DNA from: Halioxenophilus aromaticivorans
GTDB lineage: Bacteria; Pseudomonadota; Gammaproteobacteria; Pseudomonadales; Cellvibrionaceae
Direction: 5' to 3'
Length of the DNA stretch: 64,000 nucleotides
Assembly: GCF_042850945.1 (NCBI RefSeq)
Contig: NZ_AP031496.1
Location: forward strand, 4,526,001 to 4,590,000
The position numbers and the translations under genes were made by a program. Below, one piece after another: positions 34,247-43,581 of this stretch. The notes beneath the pieces are model-generated. The model ran no database searches and was not told the origin of the DNA. It saw only the letters and a list, made by a program, of their open reading frames with translations. Positions within the stretch are counted from its first letter, which is position 1; the number at the start of each line of letters is the position of its first letter.

Positions 34247-34597
34247 ATGACATTAACTGCGTTATTAGCACTTATAATCGCCACCTCTATAAACTCGGTG
34301 ACGGCAAGCCCAGCCACCTCTTTTGCCGGCCTTAAAAAGTTGGTGGGGACCTGGAAGGTTGAGGGAGACGATAGCGGTTTTCACATAGCGTATGAATTAA
34401 CCGCAAACGAAACGGTCTTGATTGAAAGCTGGGTATCCAACGGTAAAAAACACTTTTTAACCGTTTACCACATGGATAACGACAGACTGATTGCTAGCCC
34501 CGATGTACAGCTTTCTGACGAGCCCGGCCAGCGAAGGCCGGGTTTAGGTAGCCTAGCGCTTATTTGTTCTGCAGGTGCTGCCACAACACATCAATAA
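34247..34597 (+). pseudogene. Truncated secreted lipocalin-like protein
   Basis: A signal peptide (~1-20) is followed by FAGLKKLVGTWKVEGDDSG, ...YELTANETVLIESWV and HMDNDRL, the start of a secreted beta-barrel family in which HMDGDRL is normally followed by LTHYC...NQPRM and ~60 further residues. Here the similarity ends at ~34490. The frame then runs through the GC-rich hairpin and the 3' end of the opposite carboxypeptidase gene to a chance stop. I read it as a 3'-truncated gene; an alternative TTG start lies two codons upstream. Confidence 0.55.
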
Positions 34598-35684
34598 AAG
34601 ACATTCCCAACCGCTTGGCCCGCTCTGGCGACCAACCCTGGGCAACGTCTGGCGTGTCTGCGGTATCCTTAAACGGCATTTCCAATGTCATGGCTAAACA
34701 ACCAAAGGTGTGGGCAATGTAGTTGGAGCACATGCTTAAGTTAGCCGTTCCCGGCGGATTGGCTGGGTAGCCATAGGTGGTTTGAAAATCTGGATTGATG
34801 GCCTGGTAACCCTGGCGAAACGCATTCAGTTCGGCGTCGCGCTCTGGGGTCCAGCCCTCAATGCCCTGGGTGCCGGCAATGAAATTGTACGGTAACGCCT
34901 CATCGCCATGCACATCCAAACTCAGCCCCACCCCAGTTTGATGCATACGCTGGCGCACCAAATACACCTCCGGACTGGTTTCCATATTGGCATTTTGCCA
35001 CTCGCGGTTGAGATTGGCCCCCGCTGCGTTGGTGCGCAGATGGCCACGGCGGCTGCCATCTGGGTTCATGTTAGGTACCGCATAAAAACACGCTTGTTTT
35101 AGTAGCGCCTTACTTACGGCGTCGTCTTCATCCAATAGCCGCTCTAGGAAGCCCTCCATCCACCATTCCGCCATGGTTTCACCGGGGTGCTGACGCGCTA
35201 TGGTCCAAACCGGTAGGCGGCCAGCGCCGGAGTCACCAACCACCAGTAAATCAATATCTTGTCCATCCAGGGTTTCGCCTAAAACCTCCAGGCGAGCCAG
35301 AGGTGACGTTTGTGCGGTGGCTATTAGGTCGGCGTGGCGCTCTATTGGGTAGGGCGCAAAATAAGCGTAGTAGATGCCATCTTGGGATGAGGTGTGGGTT
35401 ATAACCAACTCGCCGTCTTTGTAGGCTGTTGGTACGCGGAACCAAAATTCGCGATCATAGGAAGCCACGGCTTGATAGCCATCCCAACCCTTGGGATAGG
35501 CTGCATCGGCGGCGTTTTCGATCACATATTGGCACGCCTCACCCTGCACACCGCTGGCCCGAAAATGAAACCACTGGTAAAAATCCGAGTTGTTATCTTT
35601 ACGGATAGAAAGGCGCACGTTGGAAGGATCGGTACAGGAAAGGCACTGTATATTGCCGCTATCGAAGCCGGTGGAGATTTTCAT
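34560..35684 (-). CDS. M14-family zinc carboxypeptidase
   Basis: 374 residues. The N-terminal ~125 residues form the beta-sandwich of the cytosolic carboxypeptidase subfamily; the catalytic domain has the zinc motif ARQHPGETMAEWWMEG (HPGE), LNREW, and the third ligand in LSLDVHGDEALPY. The general-base Glu is in AMTLEMPF. Relatives in bacteria are soluble and of unknown substrate; eukaryotic ones remove C-terminal glutamates. I start at the ATG at 35684 with AAGG 8 nt upstream rather than the one six codons earlier. Confidence 0.87.
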   Translation of the reverse strand: MKISTGFDSGNIQCLSCTDPSNVRLSIRKDNNSDFYQWFHFRASGVQGEACQYVIENAADAAYPKGWDGYQAVASYDREFWFRVPTAYKDGELVITHTSSQDGIYYAYFAPYPIERHADLIATAQTSPLARLEVLGETLDGQDIDLLVVGDSGAGRLPVWTIARQHPGETMAEWWMEGFLERLLDEDDAVSKALLKQACFYAVPNMNPDGSRRGHLRTNAAGANLNREWQNANMETSPEVYLVRQRMHQTGVGLSLDVHGDEALPYNFIAGTQGIEGWTPERDAELNAFRQGYQAINPDFQTTYGYPANPPGTANLSMCSNYIAHTFGCLAMTLEMPFKDTADTPDVAQGWSPERAKRLGMSFIDVLWQHLQNK

Positions 35685-35702
35685 AAAAATGGCCTTAATC
35701 AA

Positions 35703-36097
35703 GGTAAGCGAGGTAACAAAAGAACGACGATACTAGCTCGGCAAAGGGGTTACAAGGCTGGGATTAGGTGCCTGCAAATTGGGGAACCACCGTACGGCGA
35801 AGCGTTACGCCAACAGGGCTACACTGCGGTTGCGCAGAATAGGCCCAACAGCAAATGGGACGAGCTTTACTAACTTACTGGCCGGCGTCTCCTTACCCAG
35901 TTGTCACCGCACCAGAACGCCAGACATCCAAAGCCAATCAGTAACTTGATCACACTTCCCTGGCTTCCAGATCGAAATTGACACAATGCTGAGATACCAT
36001 AAGTTTGCGATAGCACAAGGTGATCTGAGTGTGACAACACACTCCAACGAAGACCACAGCCCACGCCGGGCGCACCATCAAAAAGGGAATTATAACG
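35703..36097. other. Intergenic region, possible gene remnant
   Basis: 395 bp. A plus-strand frame ending at 35873 reads ...GEALRQQGYTAVAQNRPNSKWDELY and has gene-like composition, but it has no start of its own outside the antisense of the carboxypeptidase gene; it may be a remnant. No RNA or regulatory element was recognised. Confidence 0.3.
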
Positions 36098-36817
36098 ATG
36101 ATTAAACTGTACGGTTTTGGCCAAGCCTTTGGCGTTGCCGACCCAAGTCCATTTGCTCTAAAAATCAACGCTTACATGACCATGGCCGGAATAGAATTTG
36201 AGCCCCGCAGCGGTTTTGCGGCTTTTAAAAACGCACCCAAAGGTAAGCTACCTTATATAGAAGACGAGGGCGTAATCATCGCCGACTCGTTTTTTATTTT
36301 GCAGCACCTGCAAGCCAAATACGGCACCTTATTAGAACAGCACATAACACAAGAGCAAAAGGCCCTCACCAACTTAATCATCAAGTCCCTAGATGAAAAT
36401 TTTTATTGGTGCATTGTCTATTCTCGCTGGATTCGCGAGGACACTTGGCCCACCATCAAAAACACCTTTTTTAGTGGCATGCCTTTCCCGCTAAAGCATC
36501 TATTGCCGTTTTTGGCGAGGAAAGGCATAAAAAGCGCGTTTGTAAAACACGGCATGGGAAGGCACAGCGATGAAGAGATTATGAGCATTGCCAATGACAC
36601 GCTGCACAGCTTATCAACCCTACTGGCAGATAAGCCCTACTTTTTTGGTGACCAGCCAAGCACTATTGACACTGCTGTTTATGCCTTTTTAGCCCAAGTA
36701 ACCATTACTGATTTGGATAATCCATTAAACCGCATGGCCCGCGAGCACACGAACCTTGTAGCTTTCTGCGAGAGGATTAGAAGCCGATATTACGAGCCTG
36801 AAACGGCAATTAACTGA
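36098..36817 (+). CDS. Glutathione S-transferase family protein
   Basis: 239 residues: an N-terminal thioredoxin-like domain (MIKLYGFGQAFGVADPSPFALKINAYM), the glutathione gamma-Glu contact region KLPYIEDEGVIIADSFFI, then an all-helical C-terminal domain with FFGDQPSTIDTAVYAFLAQ. The pattern matches bacterial GSTs related to Tom37/metaxin (failed axon connections group). The substrate is unknown. Monocistronic; an 'AAAGGGAATTATAACG' leader gives a moderate ribosome-binding site. Confidence 0.85.
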   Translation: MIKLYGFGQAFGVADPSPFALKINAYMTMAGIEFEPRSGFAAFKNAPKGKLPYIEDEGVIIADSFFILQHLQAKYGTLLEQHITQEQKALTNLIIKSLDENFYWCIVYSRWIREDTWPTIKNTFFSGMPFPLKHLLPFLARKGIKSAFVKHGMGRHSDEEIMSIANDTLHSLSTLLADKPYFFGDQPSTIDTAVYAFLAQVTITDLDNPLNRMAREHTNLVAFCERIRSRYYEPETAIN

Positions 36818-36858
36818 TGGATAGCAAGGCGAATAAACTGCCAACCCAATGCGTTAAA

Positions 36859-37323
36859 TCAGCGGCCGAGATAAATTACTTTAAACACTTGATAAGCAGT
36901 ATAAACACAGCCGCCAAACACTATTAACCCGGTAACGATTAAGCGTGAGTGCTTTACCTCGGGCACCTGCGCTTCTAAACCGTCCATTTCTCTGGGGTGG
37001 TAGAGTGAGCGGGGGCTCCATAGGGCGATAATAATGAACGCGAATACGATCGCTAAAAACGTGTGAATGGAATAGATAAATGCATCCAAGCTATCCATCA
37101 TTGCCGCCGCTAACGAAAAAACCGCATTGCATATCAACATCGCCAAGCCGAAAACACTCAGCGGTGACTTAACCGCCTTTAGAACAGTTCCAAAAGACGA
37201 CGCTGGCTCGCTCAGAGAACCATTACCGCCAGTGGGTGCCTCTTCCCTCTGACCAGACAGATTCTCGCCGCTAGGACCATTGCCATTATCAACAGCACTA
37301 ATACCCTCTTTTCGATTTTGCAT
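36859..37323 (-). CDS. Hypothetical membrane protein, three TM helices
   Basis: 154 residues. A polar, Gly/Asn-rich N-terminal ~45 residues is followed by three hydrophobic segments (VFGLAMLICNAVFSLAAAMM, FIYSIHTFLAIVFAFIIIAL, LIVTGLIVFGGCVYTAYQVF). No family recognised. It is convergent with the GST gene. Confidence 0.6.
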   Translation of the reverse strand: MQNRKEGISAVDNGNGPSGENLSGQREEAPTGGNGSLSEPASSFGTVLKAVKSPLSVFGLAMLICNAVFSLAAAMMDSLDAFIYSIHTFLAIVFAFIIIALWSPRSLYHPREMDGLEAQVPEVKHSRLIVTGLIVFGGCVYTAYQVFKVIYLGR

Positions 37324-37584
37324 GGTTTACCTTTATAGTTTTTCTTCATCACAGGAATATGCACGCCACGTCTAGGGCCCCATATTTAACAATGTACGTA
37401 GTAGCGCGCCGAGGGCGTTATGGATAAAACTGTAATACAGTTTAACCAGACACTAAAGAAAAATAGCAGGACCGACTGGTCAATTACATTAACGCAGAAA
37501 TCGCCAACGGCCGCAAAGGAGGAACAATTATTGTCTGATAGGCAGAAAGAAGGCCCATAAAAACATAGGCAACACCTAAAAGTG

Positions 37585-38001
37585 CTACCTACTCAGTTTG
37601 TACATTCCGATTGGTGTATTGATCTCCATGGCATTGGGCTCAAACAAAACAATCTCCCAGTTCACCTCAGTGGCGCCAACGTTCAAAATCAGCGTATTAC
37701 CGGAGGCCTTGTAAGGATAACGACGATTACCTGACCCTTTGATTTGCTCCACAACCTCACTCGGCTCAAACACAACAGCATTGCCTTCCTCTAACTGTTT
37801 ACTTGCTCCATCGTCGTATTGTATTTCGACCAAGTTCCAATGCCCCAAAAACTCCGGCGACGACGCTCTTTCACTACACCCCGTAGCCGCGAACAAAACC
37901 CCGAGAAGAATAAGCGACAACCGAACTAAAGTTTTAATATTTTTTATTGTGCACTTTCTGGCCACACAGTTGTTCTTAACAAGTAAGACCAAGCTAGACA
38001 T
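37585..38001 (-). CDS. Lipoprotein, lipocalin-like DUF
   Basis: About 138 residues. The lipoprotein signal ends LFAATGCSERAS. The mature part, LGHWNLVEIQYDDGASKQLEEGNAVVFE...YPYKASGNTLIL...INTPIGMYKLSR, looks like a small beta-barrel of the kind annotated as lipocalin-like or DUF4488. I start at the ATG at 38001, which overlaps the stop of the upstream gene by 8 bp; a GTG at 37965 is an alternative. Coupled with the preceding gene. Confidence 0.6.
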   Translation of the reverse strand: MSSLVLLVKNNCVARKCTIKNIKTLVRLSLILLGVLFAATGCSERASSPEFLGHWNLVEIQYDDGASKQLEEGNAVVFEPSEVVEQIKGSGNRRYPYKASGNTLILNVGATEVNWEIVLFEPNAMEINTPIGMYKLSR

Positions 38002-38608
38002 AGTTGGACTCTGATGCTCTTGAGCGCGCTGAGGCAATAGTACGAGCCAGCCCATCTGGTAGTTCATCTGTATTGTAAGTGGTTTTCGAAACCGCTCGAT
38101 ATTTTTCTGCTCCCTCCCAATCACGAGCAATAGCAATTACCCCCTGGGTAAAGCAACGACGCCCCCAAGGATGGGGAGACCAAAGGAACTCATTTTGATA
38201 AGTCAATTCATAATGCCACCCACGAGCCACCCTGGGATATGAGACGCTCGCCTGCATCTCGTCCTTCAAAACTGCAGCGGCGATTCCAACAACAATAGAC
38301 GTAAGAACACCGCCTGTGGCAAGAGTGGCAGCCACGGTTAGCCCAGCGGTAGCCAAATGTCCCGTATACCGAATAGCTTTCTCATATTCTGCATTCCATT
38401 TCATAGCAGAATCATCTGTCGGAAAGTGTAGTGTATGCGTTAGATGGTTTGAAATCCGCTCCTTTTGGAAACAATTTGGAATTGGCCCACTCCCGATCCA
38501 ATTGCCAGAGTCAGACCAATTTAATCTGTTATGACATTTACGAAGCAATTCGCTTCTTTGCTCAGCAGATAATCTAGCTACTACTGGAGCTTCACTTAAA
38601 TCGTTCAT
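37994..38608 (-). CDS. Hypothetical protein with a central hydrophobic segment
   Basis: 204 residues from the ATG at 38608 (MNDLSEAPVVARLS), which has GGGAAG upstream. A charged N-terminal half with NWIGSGPIPNCFQKERISNHL, then a hydrophobic stretch TAGLTVAATLATGGVLTSIVVGIAAAVL (probably one or two membrane passes), then a soluble tail rich in aromatic residues. I do not recognise the family. Coupled to the downstream lipoprotein gene. Confidence 0.6.
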   Translation of the reverse strand: MNDLSEAPVVARLSAEQRSELLRKCHNRLNWSDSGNWIGSGPIPNCFQKERISNHLTHTLHFPTDDSAMKWNAEYEKAIRYTGHLATAGLTVAATLATGGVLTSIVVGIAAAVLKDEMQASVSYPRVARGWHYELTYQNEFLWSPHPWGRRCFTQGVIAIARDWEGAEKYRAVSKTTYNTDELPDGLARTIASARSRASESNYV

Positions 38609-39146
38609 GAATCTTCCCTGTTTAAAAATTTGCAGCGCAACATATACAGGACAAACACTCACACATAAAGAATATTTAAAACCACTTGAGATGTAGATCA
38701 CAATTCCAACACTACTCTACATAACGTTCGCATCTGTAGCTTATACGAACGAGCTAGCTTAATGCTGTTACTTCCGCCAATAGCGAGCAAAACAACGAAT
38801 CCTGCAAGCGAAAGAATAATGTTCTACCAACTAAAGACTTAATACTTTATTCGTTAATGGTACCGCACTAAACCGTTAGAACTACTGCATCGAAATTAGC
38901 AGACACCCCAAGAAAGATCCCCCTGAAATATGTCATCATTGAAAAAGACTTAAGTCTTTGTACTGCTAACGCCACCAAGCAACTGCAAATTTGTAAGCTG
39001 CTATTAAGGTAATTGAAATACAGTGACATTCACACAGACACTTCGCGCCTTATTATGACACCAATATTGTTGAATCAACGCCAGTGACGCATGAAACAAA
39101 AATTGCGCGGGGTTGCATCACCCAAATGACTAAAAGGGAGTATCCG
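38609..39146. other. AT-rich intergenic region, nothing recognised
   Basis: 538 bp between two divergent lipoprotein units. Open frames are short and without ribosome-binding sites. Promoters for both sides should lie here, but I could not identify them with confidence. Confidence 0.5.
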
Positions 39147-39548
39147 ATGAGAATATTTAGCCTTGCACTACTGACTAATCTATTGCTTTTAGGCTGCACA
39201 AACCAACCTAATGTAAGCGATAAATCTGCACACAACCATAATCAAATTACCGTCGCCACAGCACAACATCAGTTAAACGTGGGAATGACTGCCTCTGAAG
39301 TGGCTTCAATTTTGGGAGCGCCGACCATTATTTCTTCTGACGATCATAACCAAGAAATTTGGATCTACGATAAAACGACGACAGAAAGAACATCTTCTCG
39401 AGGCACAACCTGGCTGTTCGCCCTATTGGCAGGCAGCAACCAAAAACAAGAGACGGAAACCAGCTCCCAAAAAACATTAACGATTATCGTTCACTTTGAC
39501 CAGAATAAGACAATTGACGATATCGCCTACCATTCGACCAGCTTTTAA
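39147..39548 (+). CDS. BamE-like small lipoprotein
   Basis: 133 residues. Signal peptide with lipobox TNLLLLGC; GGGAG lies 7 nt before the ATG at 39147. The mature part has QHQLNVGMTASEVASILGAPTIISSDDHNQEIWIYDK, the alpha-alpha-beta pattern of the BamE/SmpA fold, and ends in VHFDQNKTIDDIAYHST. It is not bamE itself, which is at 20833. Role unknown, probably outer-membrane associated. 15 bp before another lipoprotein gene. Confidence 0.7.
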   Translation: MRIFSLALLTNLLLLGCTNQPNVSDKSAHNHNQITVATAQHQLNVGMTASEVASILGAPTIISSDDHNQEIWIYDKTTTERTSSRGTTWLFALLAGSNQKQETETSSQKTLTIIVHFDQNKTIDDIAYHSTSF

Positions 39549-39563
39549 TAAGTGAGGTAAGCA

Positions 39564-40100
39564 ATGTATATCAAACACGCTTTTTTCGTACTTTTAATGG
39601 CATTAATGGTTTTATTTTGCTCAGCTTGTGCCACCAAAAAACAAGGCGTCCTAGGGTTACCCCCCGTGGATGCAAGCAACCATTACAGACAAACCCACGC
39701 ATTTAACACGGGAGACCGTGCACGAGTACTATCAGCAGCAGTTACCACGCTACAAGAATTGGGATACAACATTACTGTTGCCGAAAGCCAATTGGGCTTG
39801 GTTACCGCATCCAAAACAATTAATAACACCAATGCGTTTGACACGGCTCTCGCTACACTGGGAGCAATCCTGAGAGAAGAAACAACTGCGAGAAAGCAAA
39901 CCCAGGAAATTACAATCTCTATCGTTGCTCTACCATCACAGACTGGTGAGAACACACGCATAAGAACTGCATTCCAGCGCACTACACGAGATACTCAAGG
40001 CACGATAACCAAAAAAGAGACCTTAACCGACCCGGAGTTATACAGATCATTTTACCAGAGGGTTTCTAAGTCTCATTTTTTGCAGGCGCACTACCTCTGA
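39564..40100 (+). CDS. Lipoprotein of unknown function
   Basis: 178 residues; signal ending LFCSACATK (Cys22 lipidated). The mature region begins with a Q/T/N-rich segment, then ARVLSAAVTTLQELGYNITVAESQLGLVTASKT, a pattern seen in many secreted proteins that compare a variable domain with an ancestral state. GAGGT precedes the ATG. Co-directional with the BamE-like gene, likely the same operon. Confidence 0.65.
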   Translation: MYIKHAFFVLLMALMVLFCSACATKKQGVLGLPPVDASNHYRQTHAFNTGDRARVLSAAVTTLQELGYNITVAESQLGLVTASKTINNTNAFDTALATLGAILREETTARKQTQEITISIVALPSQTGENTRIRTAFQRTTRDTQGTITKKETLTDPELYRSFYQRVSKSHFLQAHYL

Positions 40101-40360
40101 GCGTCCGAAAACCTCCAATAAGTGGCCAACATCATTAGAGTAAAGATCAGCTTTTCAATTTGCCCTATTCCGACTCGTTGATTTAGTGGCAAATAGCGAC
40201 CCTACTGCATTGCGAAGAACAGGTATCAAAGTGTAGCTATGTCCCTACTCTACAGCTCTAAAATGATTGAATTCCACAAACTCACAGCCGCATTAAAATT
40301 GTCAGTTTACATTAAGCTGAATACGCTAAAGTCAATCTATAGTCTTCACTGAGTAATACC

Positions 40361-40819
40361 ATGCTTCAATTTCGTTGTCTTTTAATATGGTTGTTGGCCC
40401 ACCCTGTGTTGGCTGATGACACAGCTGGTGGCGACAACCAAAGTGATACCACAAAGCCTGAACTGGCAACTGACGCTCAAGAAGACACCACCTTAAAACG
40501 CGGCCCTACAGGGAAACTGGACCCTACCGAACGTTTAATAACCCCAGTAACCGGCTGGATTGAGAACCAAGCACACAAATCACGCCTATTGAACCCAGAT
40601 AACAGCCTTAAAACCCCTGCTGAGAGGCAACAAAATAACAGCAATCTAAGGCAAGCCATTGTAGCAGCCCAAGAGTTGTATCCTGGCACCGTGCTTAGTG
40701 CCGAGCGGGTAATAGTAGACAAAAATAACATTTACAAGATCAAAATCTTGTCTCCCTCAGGTACTATTAGAGAGATAGAGATCGAAGGGACCTCACTTGC
40801 TCTAGGGAAAGAGAAATGA
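40361..40819 (+). CDS. Periplasmic PepSY-domain protein
   Basis: 152 residues: a signal peptide (~1-18, ending HPVLA), a disordered Asp/Thr-rich linker, and a C-terminal PepSY domain, LRQAIVAAQELYPGTVLSAERVIVDKNNIYKIKILSPSGTI. Such proteins are often encoded with OmpR-type two-component systems and are thought to modulate the sensor or a periplasmic protease. The stop overlaps the response-regulator start (ATGA). Confidence 0.82.
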   Translation: MLQFRCLLIWLLAHPVLADDTAGGDNQSDTTKPELATDAQEDTTLKRGPTGKLDPTERLITPVTGWIENQAHKSRLLNPDNSLKTPAERQQNNSNLRQAIVAAQELYPGTVLSAERVIVDKNNIYKIKILSPSGTIREIEIEGTSLALGKEK

Positions 40820-41493
40820 AAGCTTTAATCATCGAAGATGACGCTGTTTTGTTGCACCAGCTAGCCAACCAGCTGAGCGAACAAGACTACCAAGTGGATA
40901 CAGCCACCAATGGTGAAGATGGCTTATACCAGGCCAAGGAATTCTACTATGACATTGCGGTTGTAGACATCGGCCTACCAAAGTTATCCGGCATTGAAAT
41001 CGTTGAAGCGCTACGCAACGCCAACAGTAAGTTACCCATTCTTATTTTAACCGCTCGCAGCAGCTGGAAGGACAAGGTATCTGCATTAAGGTCTGGCGCT
41101 GACGATTACCTGGTAAAGCCTTTCCAACCCGAGGAATTGTTGGCGCGGTTAGAAGCCCTATTGCGTCGCGCTGGAGGCTATGCTAGCAGCCTAGTCACTC
41201 AAGGGCCAATCAGCTTAGACCTGCACTCCGGAGACGTACAAGTCAATGGCACCCCGCTAAAACTTACCGCACTAGAACTCAAGGTACTTCAGCACTTTTT
41301 GCTGAACCCAGATAAAGTGATCTCAAAAATTGCTTTAGCGGATTACATCTACGATGCGCAAACGGAAAGAGACAGCAACGTAATAGAGGTAATTATCGCT
41401 CGGTTACGCCAAAAGCTGGACCCAGATAATCACTACAAACCCATCGAAACGTTACGCGGGCGCGGGTACAGACTACGGGGCGGTTTGGTGTGA
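40816..41493 (+). CDS. OmpR/PhoP-family response regulator
   Basis: 225 residues. The receiver domain has the acidic pair (IIEDDAVLL), phospho-acceptor Asp51 (VVDIGLPKLSG), LTARSS and the Lys of DDYLVKPF. The C-terminal winged helix ends IARLRQKLDPDNHYKPIETLRGRGYRLRGG. It is closest in pattern to PhoP/QseB-like regulators. It overlaps both neighbours by 4 bp, so PepSY, regulator and kinase are translationally coupled. Confidence 0.93.
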   Translation: MKALIIEDDAVLLHQLANQLSEQDYQVDTATNGEDGLYQAKEFYYDIAVVDIGLPKLSGIEIVEALRNANSKLPILILTARSSWKDKVSALRSGADDYLVKPFQPEELLARLEALLRRAGGYASSLVTQGPISLDLHSGDVQVNGTPLKLTALELKVLQHFLLNPDKVISKIALADYIYDAQTERDSNVIEVIIARLRQKLDPDNHYKPIETLRGRGYRLRGGLV

Positions 41494-42833
41494 AAAGTAA
41501 ATCACTAAAACAACAGCTTCTGTACGGCAGCGCGTTTAGCTTGATAGGACTCATGTTAGCCAGCGCCCTTGTGGTATACGCCTACTTCGTAAAGATGATT
41601 CACCAAAACGCACAGCAGCAGTTGCAGCTCCATGTTTATAACATATTGTCCGTTGCCGACTTTAAAGGCACGGACATTTTCTTACCCAGTATTTTATACA
41701 ACCCCAGGTTTAATACTGCCCAATCCGGCCTGTGGGCTTACGTGCTAGATAGCCACGAAAACGTTGCATGGCAGAGCCTATCGGCCACCCCATGGAACGA
41801 TAAATACCCGCTGCCAAATCAATCCGGAGAATGGATTTATAACAAAGTTGCGTCCAATCAGCATGAATATCTAACCGTTTCCTATAAAGTTACCTGGCAA
41901 GGGGAATCGAACACCGCCGATTATTTCCTAATAATAGGAGAGGACACCCAGGCCCACCGCTGGGCAATCCGTAAGCTAACGCTATGGCTATCACTGGTAT
42001 TCGCAACCATTACCGGCTTAATCCTAATCGGCCAATATCTAGCATTGAAACGCGCACTAAAACCGATAGACACACTCGCCGAAGAAATTAGTGCCATGGA
42101 GCAAGGCAAGCGAGAAAAACTTTCCTTTTTTTACCCAACTGAATTACGCATGGTGGAGAGAAACATCAATGCGTTAATCGAAAAGGAACACAGGCTGCGC
42201 CAGCGGTACCGGGAAGCGATGGCGAACCTTGCCCACAGTTTAAAAACGCCCATGACTATTTTAACGGGCGAGCTACGCAACGCGCCCAATAACGATGTGG
42301 TTCACAGCGCCCTACAAAGAATAAACAGCAACATAGAGTACCAGCTGCGCCGGGCGATTGTTTCAGGCCATACGGTCTTTACCCAAAGCATCGAAATAGA
42401 AAATGTGATAGACCACGTTTTACAGGCGTTGAATAAAATTTATGGCCACAAAAAGATTGACGTTACCAGCGAGGTTTCACCCAGCGATGTATTTTTCGGC
42501 GATGAAAACGACATGCTGGAAATTCTAGGAAATATACTCGATAACGCCTTTAAGCATGCCAAACGTCGAATAGCCATTACAACACAAAGCACAGACTTTA
42601 TGCTTTCTATTCGAGTAGAGGATGATGGGCCGGGGCTTGAGCGCAGCGACGCTCACCGAGTATTTAATCGTGGAGAACGACTGGATCAAACCGAACCTGG
42701 CCAAGGAATCGGTTTGGCAGCGGTTGCTGATATCGTCGTCAGCTATGGCGGTGATATAAACGTTTATCACTCTTCTTTAGGAGGCGCCTGTTTTGAAGTT
42801 ACGTTTAATAACAAGGAGAACAACAATGGATAA
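41490..42833 (+). CDS. PhoQ-like sensor histidine kinase
   Basis: 447 residues. TM1 ~12-35, a periplasmic sensor of ~125 residues, TM2 ~163-185, HAMP, then HisKA with the phospho-accepting His in ANLAHSLKTPMTIL. HATPase motifs: GNILDNAFKHAKR (N box), VEDDGPGLE (G1) and GQGIGLAAVADIV (G2). The LAHSLKTP sequence rather than SHELRTP is typical of the PhoQ group. Sensing divalent cations or antimicrobial peptides would be the family expectation; not shown here. Confidence 0.92.
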   Translation: MKSKSLKQQLLYGSAFSLIGLMLASALVVYAYFVKMIHQNAQQQLQLHVYNILSVADFKGTDIFLPSILYNPRFNTAQSGLWAYVLDSHENVAWQSLSATPWNDKYPLPNQSGEWIYNKVASNQHEYLTVSYKVTWQGESNTADYFLIIGEDTQAHRWAIRKLTLWLSLVFATITGLILIGQYLALKRALKPIDTLAEEISAMEQGKREKLSFFYPTELRMVERNINALIEKEHRLRQRYREAMANLAHSLKTPMTILTGELRNAPNNDVVHSALQRINSNIEYQLRRAIVSGHTVFTQSIEIENVIDHVLQALNKIYGHKKIDVTSEVSPSDVFFGDENDMLEILGNILDNAFKHAKRRIAITTQSTDFMLSIRVEDDGPGLERSDAHRVFNRGERLDQTEPGQGIGLAAVADIVVSYGGDINVYHSSLGGACFEVTFNNKENNNG

Positions 42834-43131
42834 AATACTGATTGCATTTGCTCTAGCGATACTGATGAGCGCCTGCTCCTCAGTGACCGTCCGAACAGAT
42901 CAGCTGAGTAAAAACCGAGAGCCACCAAACTTCCAAAAAAGATACAACTATTACTGGTGGGGCCTTAAAGGAGGGCACGCTGTTAATGTTAGGCTGGAAT
43001 GCCAGGGAAAGCCGGTTGAACAAATGCAATCACTGTATACAACCAGCGATTGGTTGCTAGGATTGGTAACCGTTGGTATCTACCTTCCCAGAACAGCAAG
43101 AATCTGGTGTATGGAGGAAAACAATGCTTAA
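42826..43131 (+). CDS. Bor-like lipoprotein 1
   Basis: 101 residues; lipoprotein signal ending ILMSAC. The mature part WWGLKGGHAVNVRLECQGKPVEQMQSLYTTSDWLLGLVTVGIYLPRTARIWC follows the Bor family pattern (phage lambda Bor, serum resistance; many chromosomal homologues), including the two Cys. An AAGGAG site lies 8 nt before the ATG, which overlaps the kinase stop by 8 bp, so it is likely co-expressed with the two-component system. Confidence 0.72.
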   Translation: MDKILIAFALAILMSACSSVTVRTDQLSKNREPPNFQKRYNYYWWGLKGGHAVNVRLECQGKPVEQMQSLYTTSDWLLGLVTVGIYLPRTARIWCMEENNA

Positions 43132-43459
43132 CAAAACCATCTATACAGCCCTATCAACTCTCTGCATTTTGATCAGCGGCTGTAGCACTATGCACTTTGT
43201 CAATGGCCCAGAGACCGAAGAAAAAAGCCGCAGCCACTGGCATCATTCGGCAATCTACGGTGCTTTTGAAATCAGCCCACCCTACGACATCGCAGAGAGC
43301 TGCTACGGCAAAGAGTGGAATAAAATCACCATAGAACGGACCCTCCTTAACTCTCTGGCATCCTTCGGAATAAATGGAGTTAATTTGTACACCCCGTGGA
43401 GTGTTCATTACAGCTGCCGACTGCCCGTTGACCAACTACAGTACCAGGATGATCTGTAA
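43124..43459 (+). CDS. Bor-like lipoprotein 2
   Basis: 111 residues; signal ending CILISGC. The mature part HHSAIYGAFEISPPYDIAESCYGKEWNKITIERTLLNSLASFGINGVNLYTPWSVHYSC has the same order of elements as the preceding protein and Bor (two Cys, a central glycine helix, a GxxxYTPW ending). GGAGG precedes the ATG, and it overlaps the upstream stop by 8 bp. The pair looks like an old duplication under the same control. Confidence 0.65.
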   Translation: MLNKTIYTALSTLCILISGCSTMHFVNGPETEEKSRSHWHHSAIYGAFEISPPYDIAESCYGKEWNKITIERTLLNSLASFGINGVNLYTPWSVHYSCRLPVDQLQYQDDL

Positions 43460-43581
43460 TAGGGCCAAACCCAGCATTATTTCATCAACGCGCTGCCATA
43501 GCCCTAACCGCGGGCTATGGCAAAGCATTACTTCCAAGATGAAATCGCCAAAAGCAATCTTCAATTACTATCGGCTTAACT

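Noticed and set aside
35394..35873. A 159-codon plus-strand open frame across the M14 carboxypeptidase start
   Set aside because: Most of it is antisense to the carboxypeptidase. Only the last ~50 codons lie outside, and they are noted as a possible remnant.
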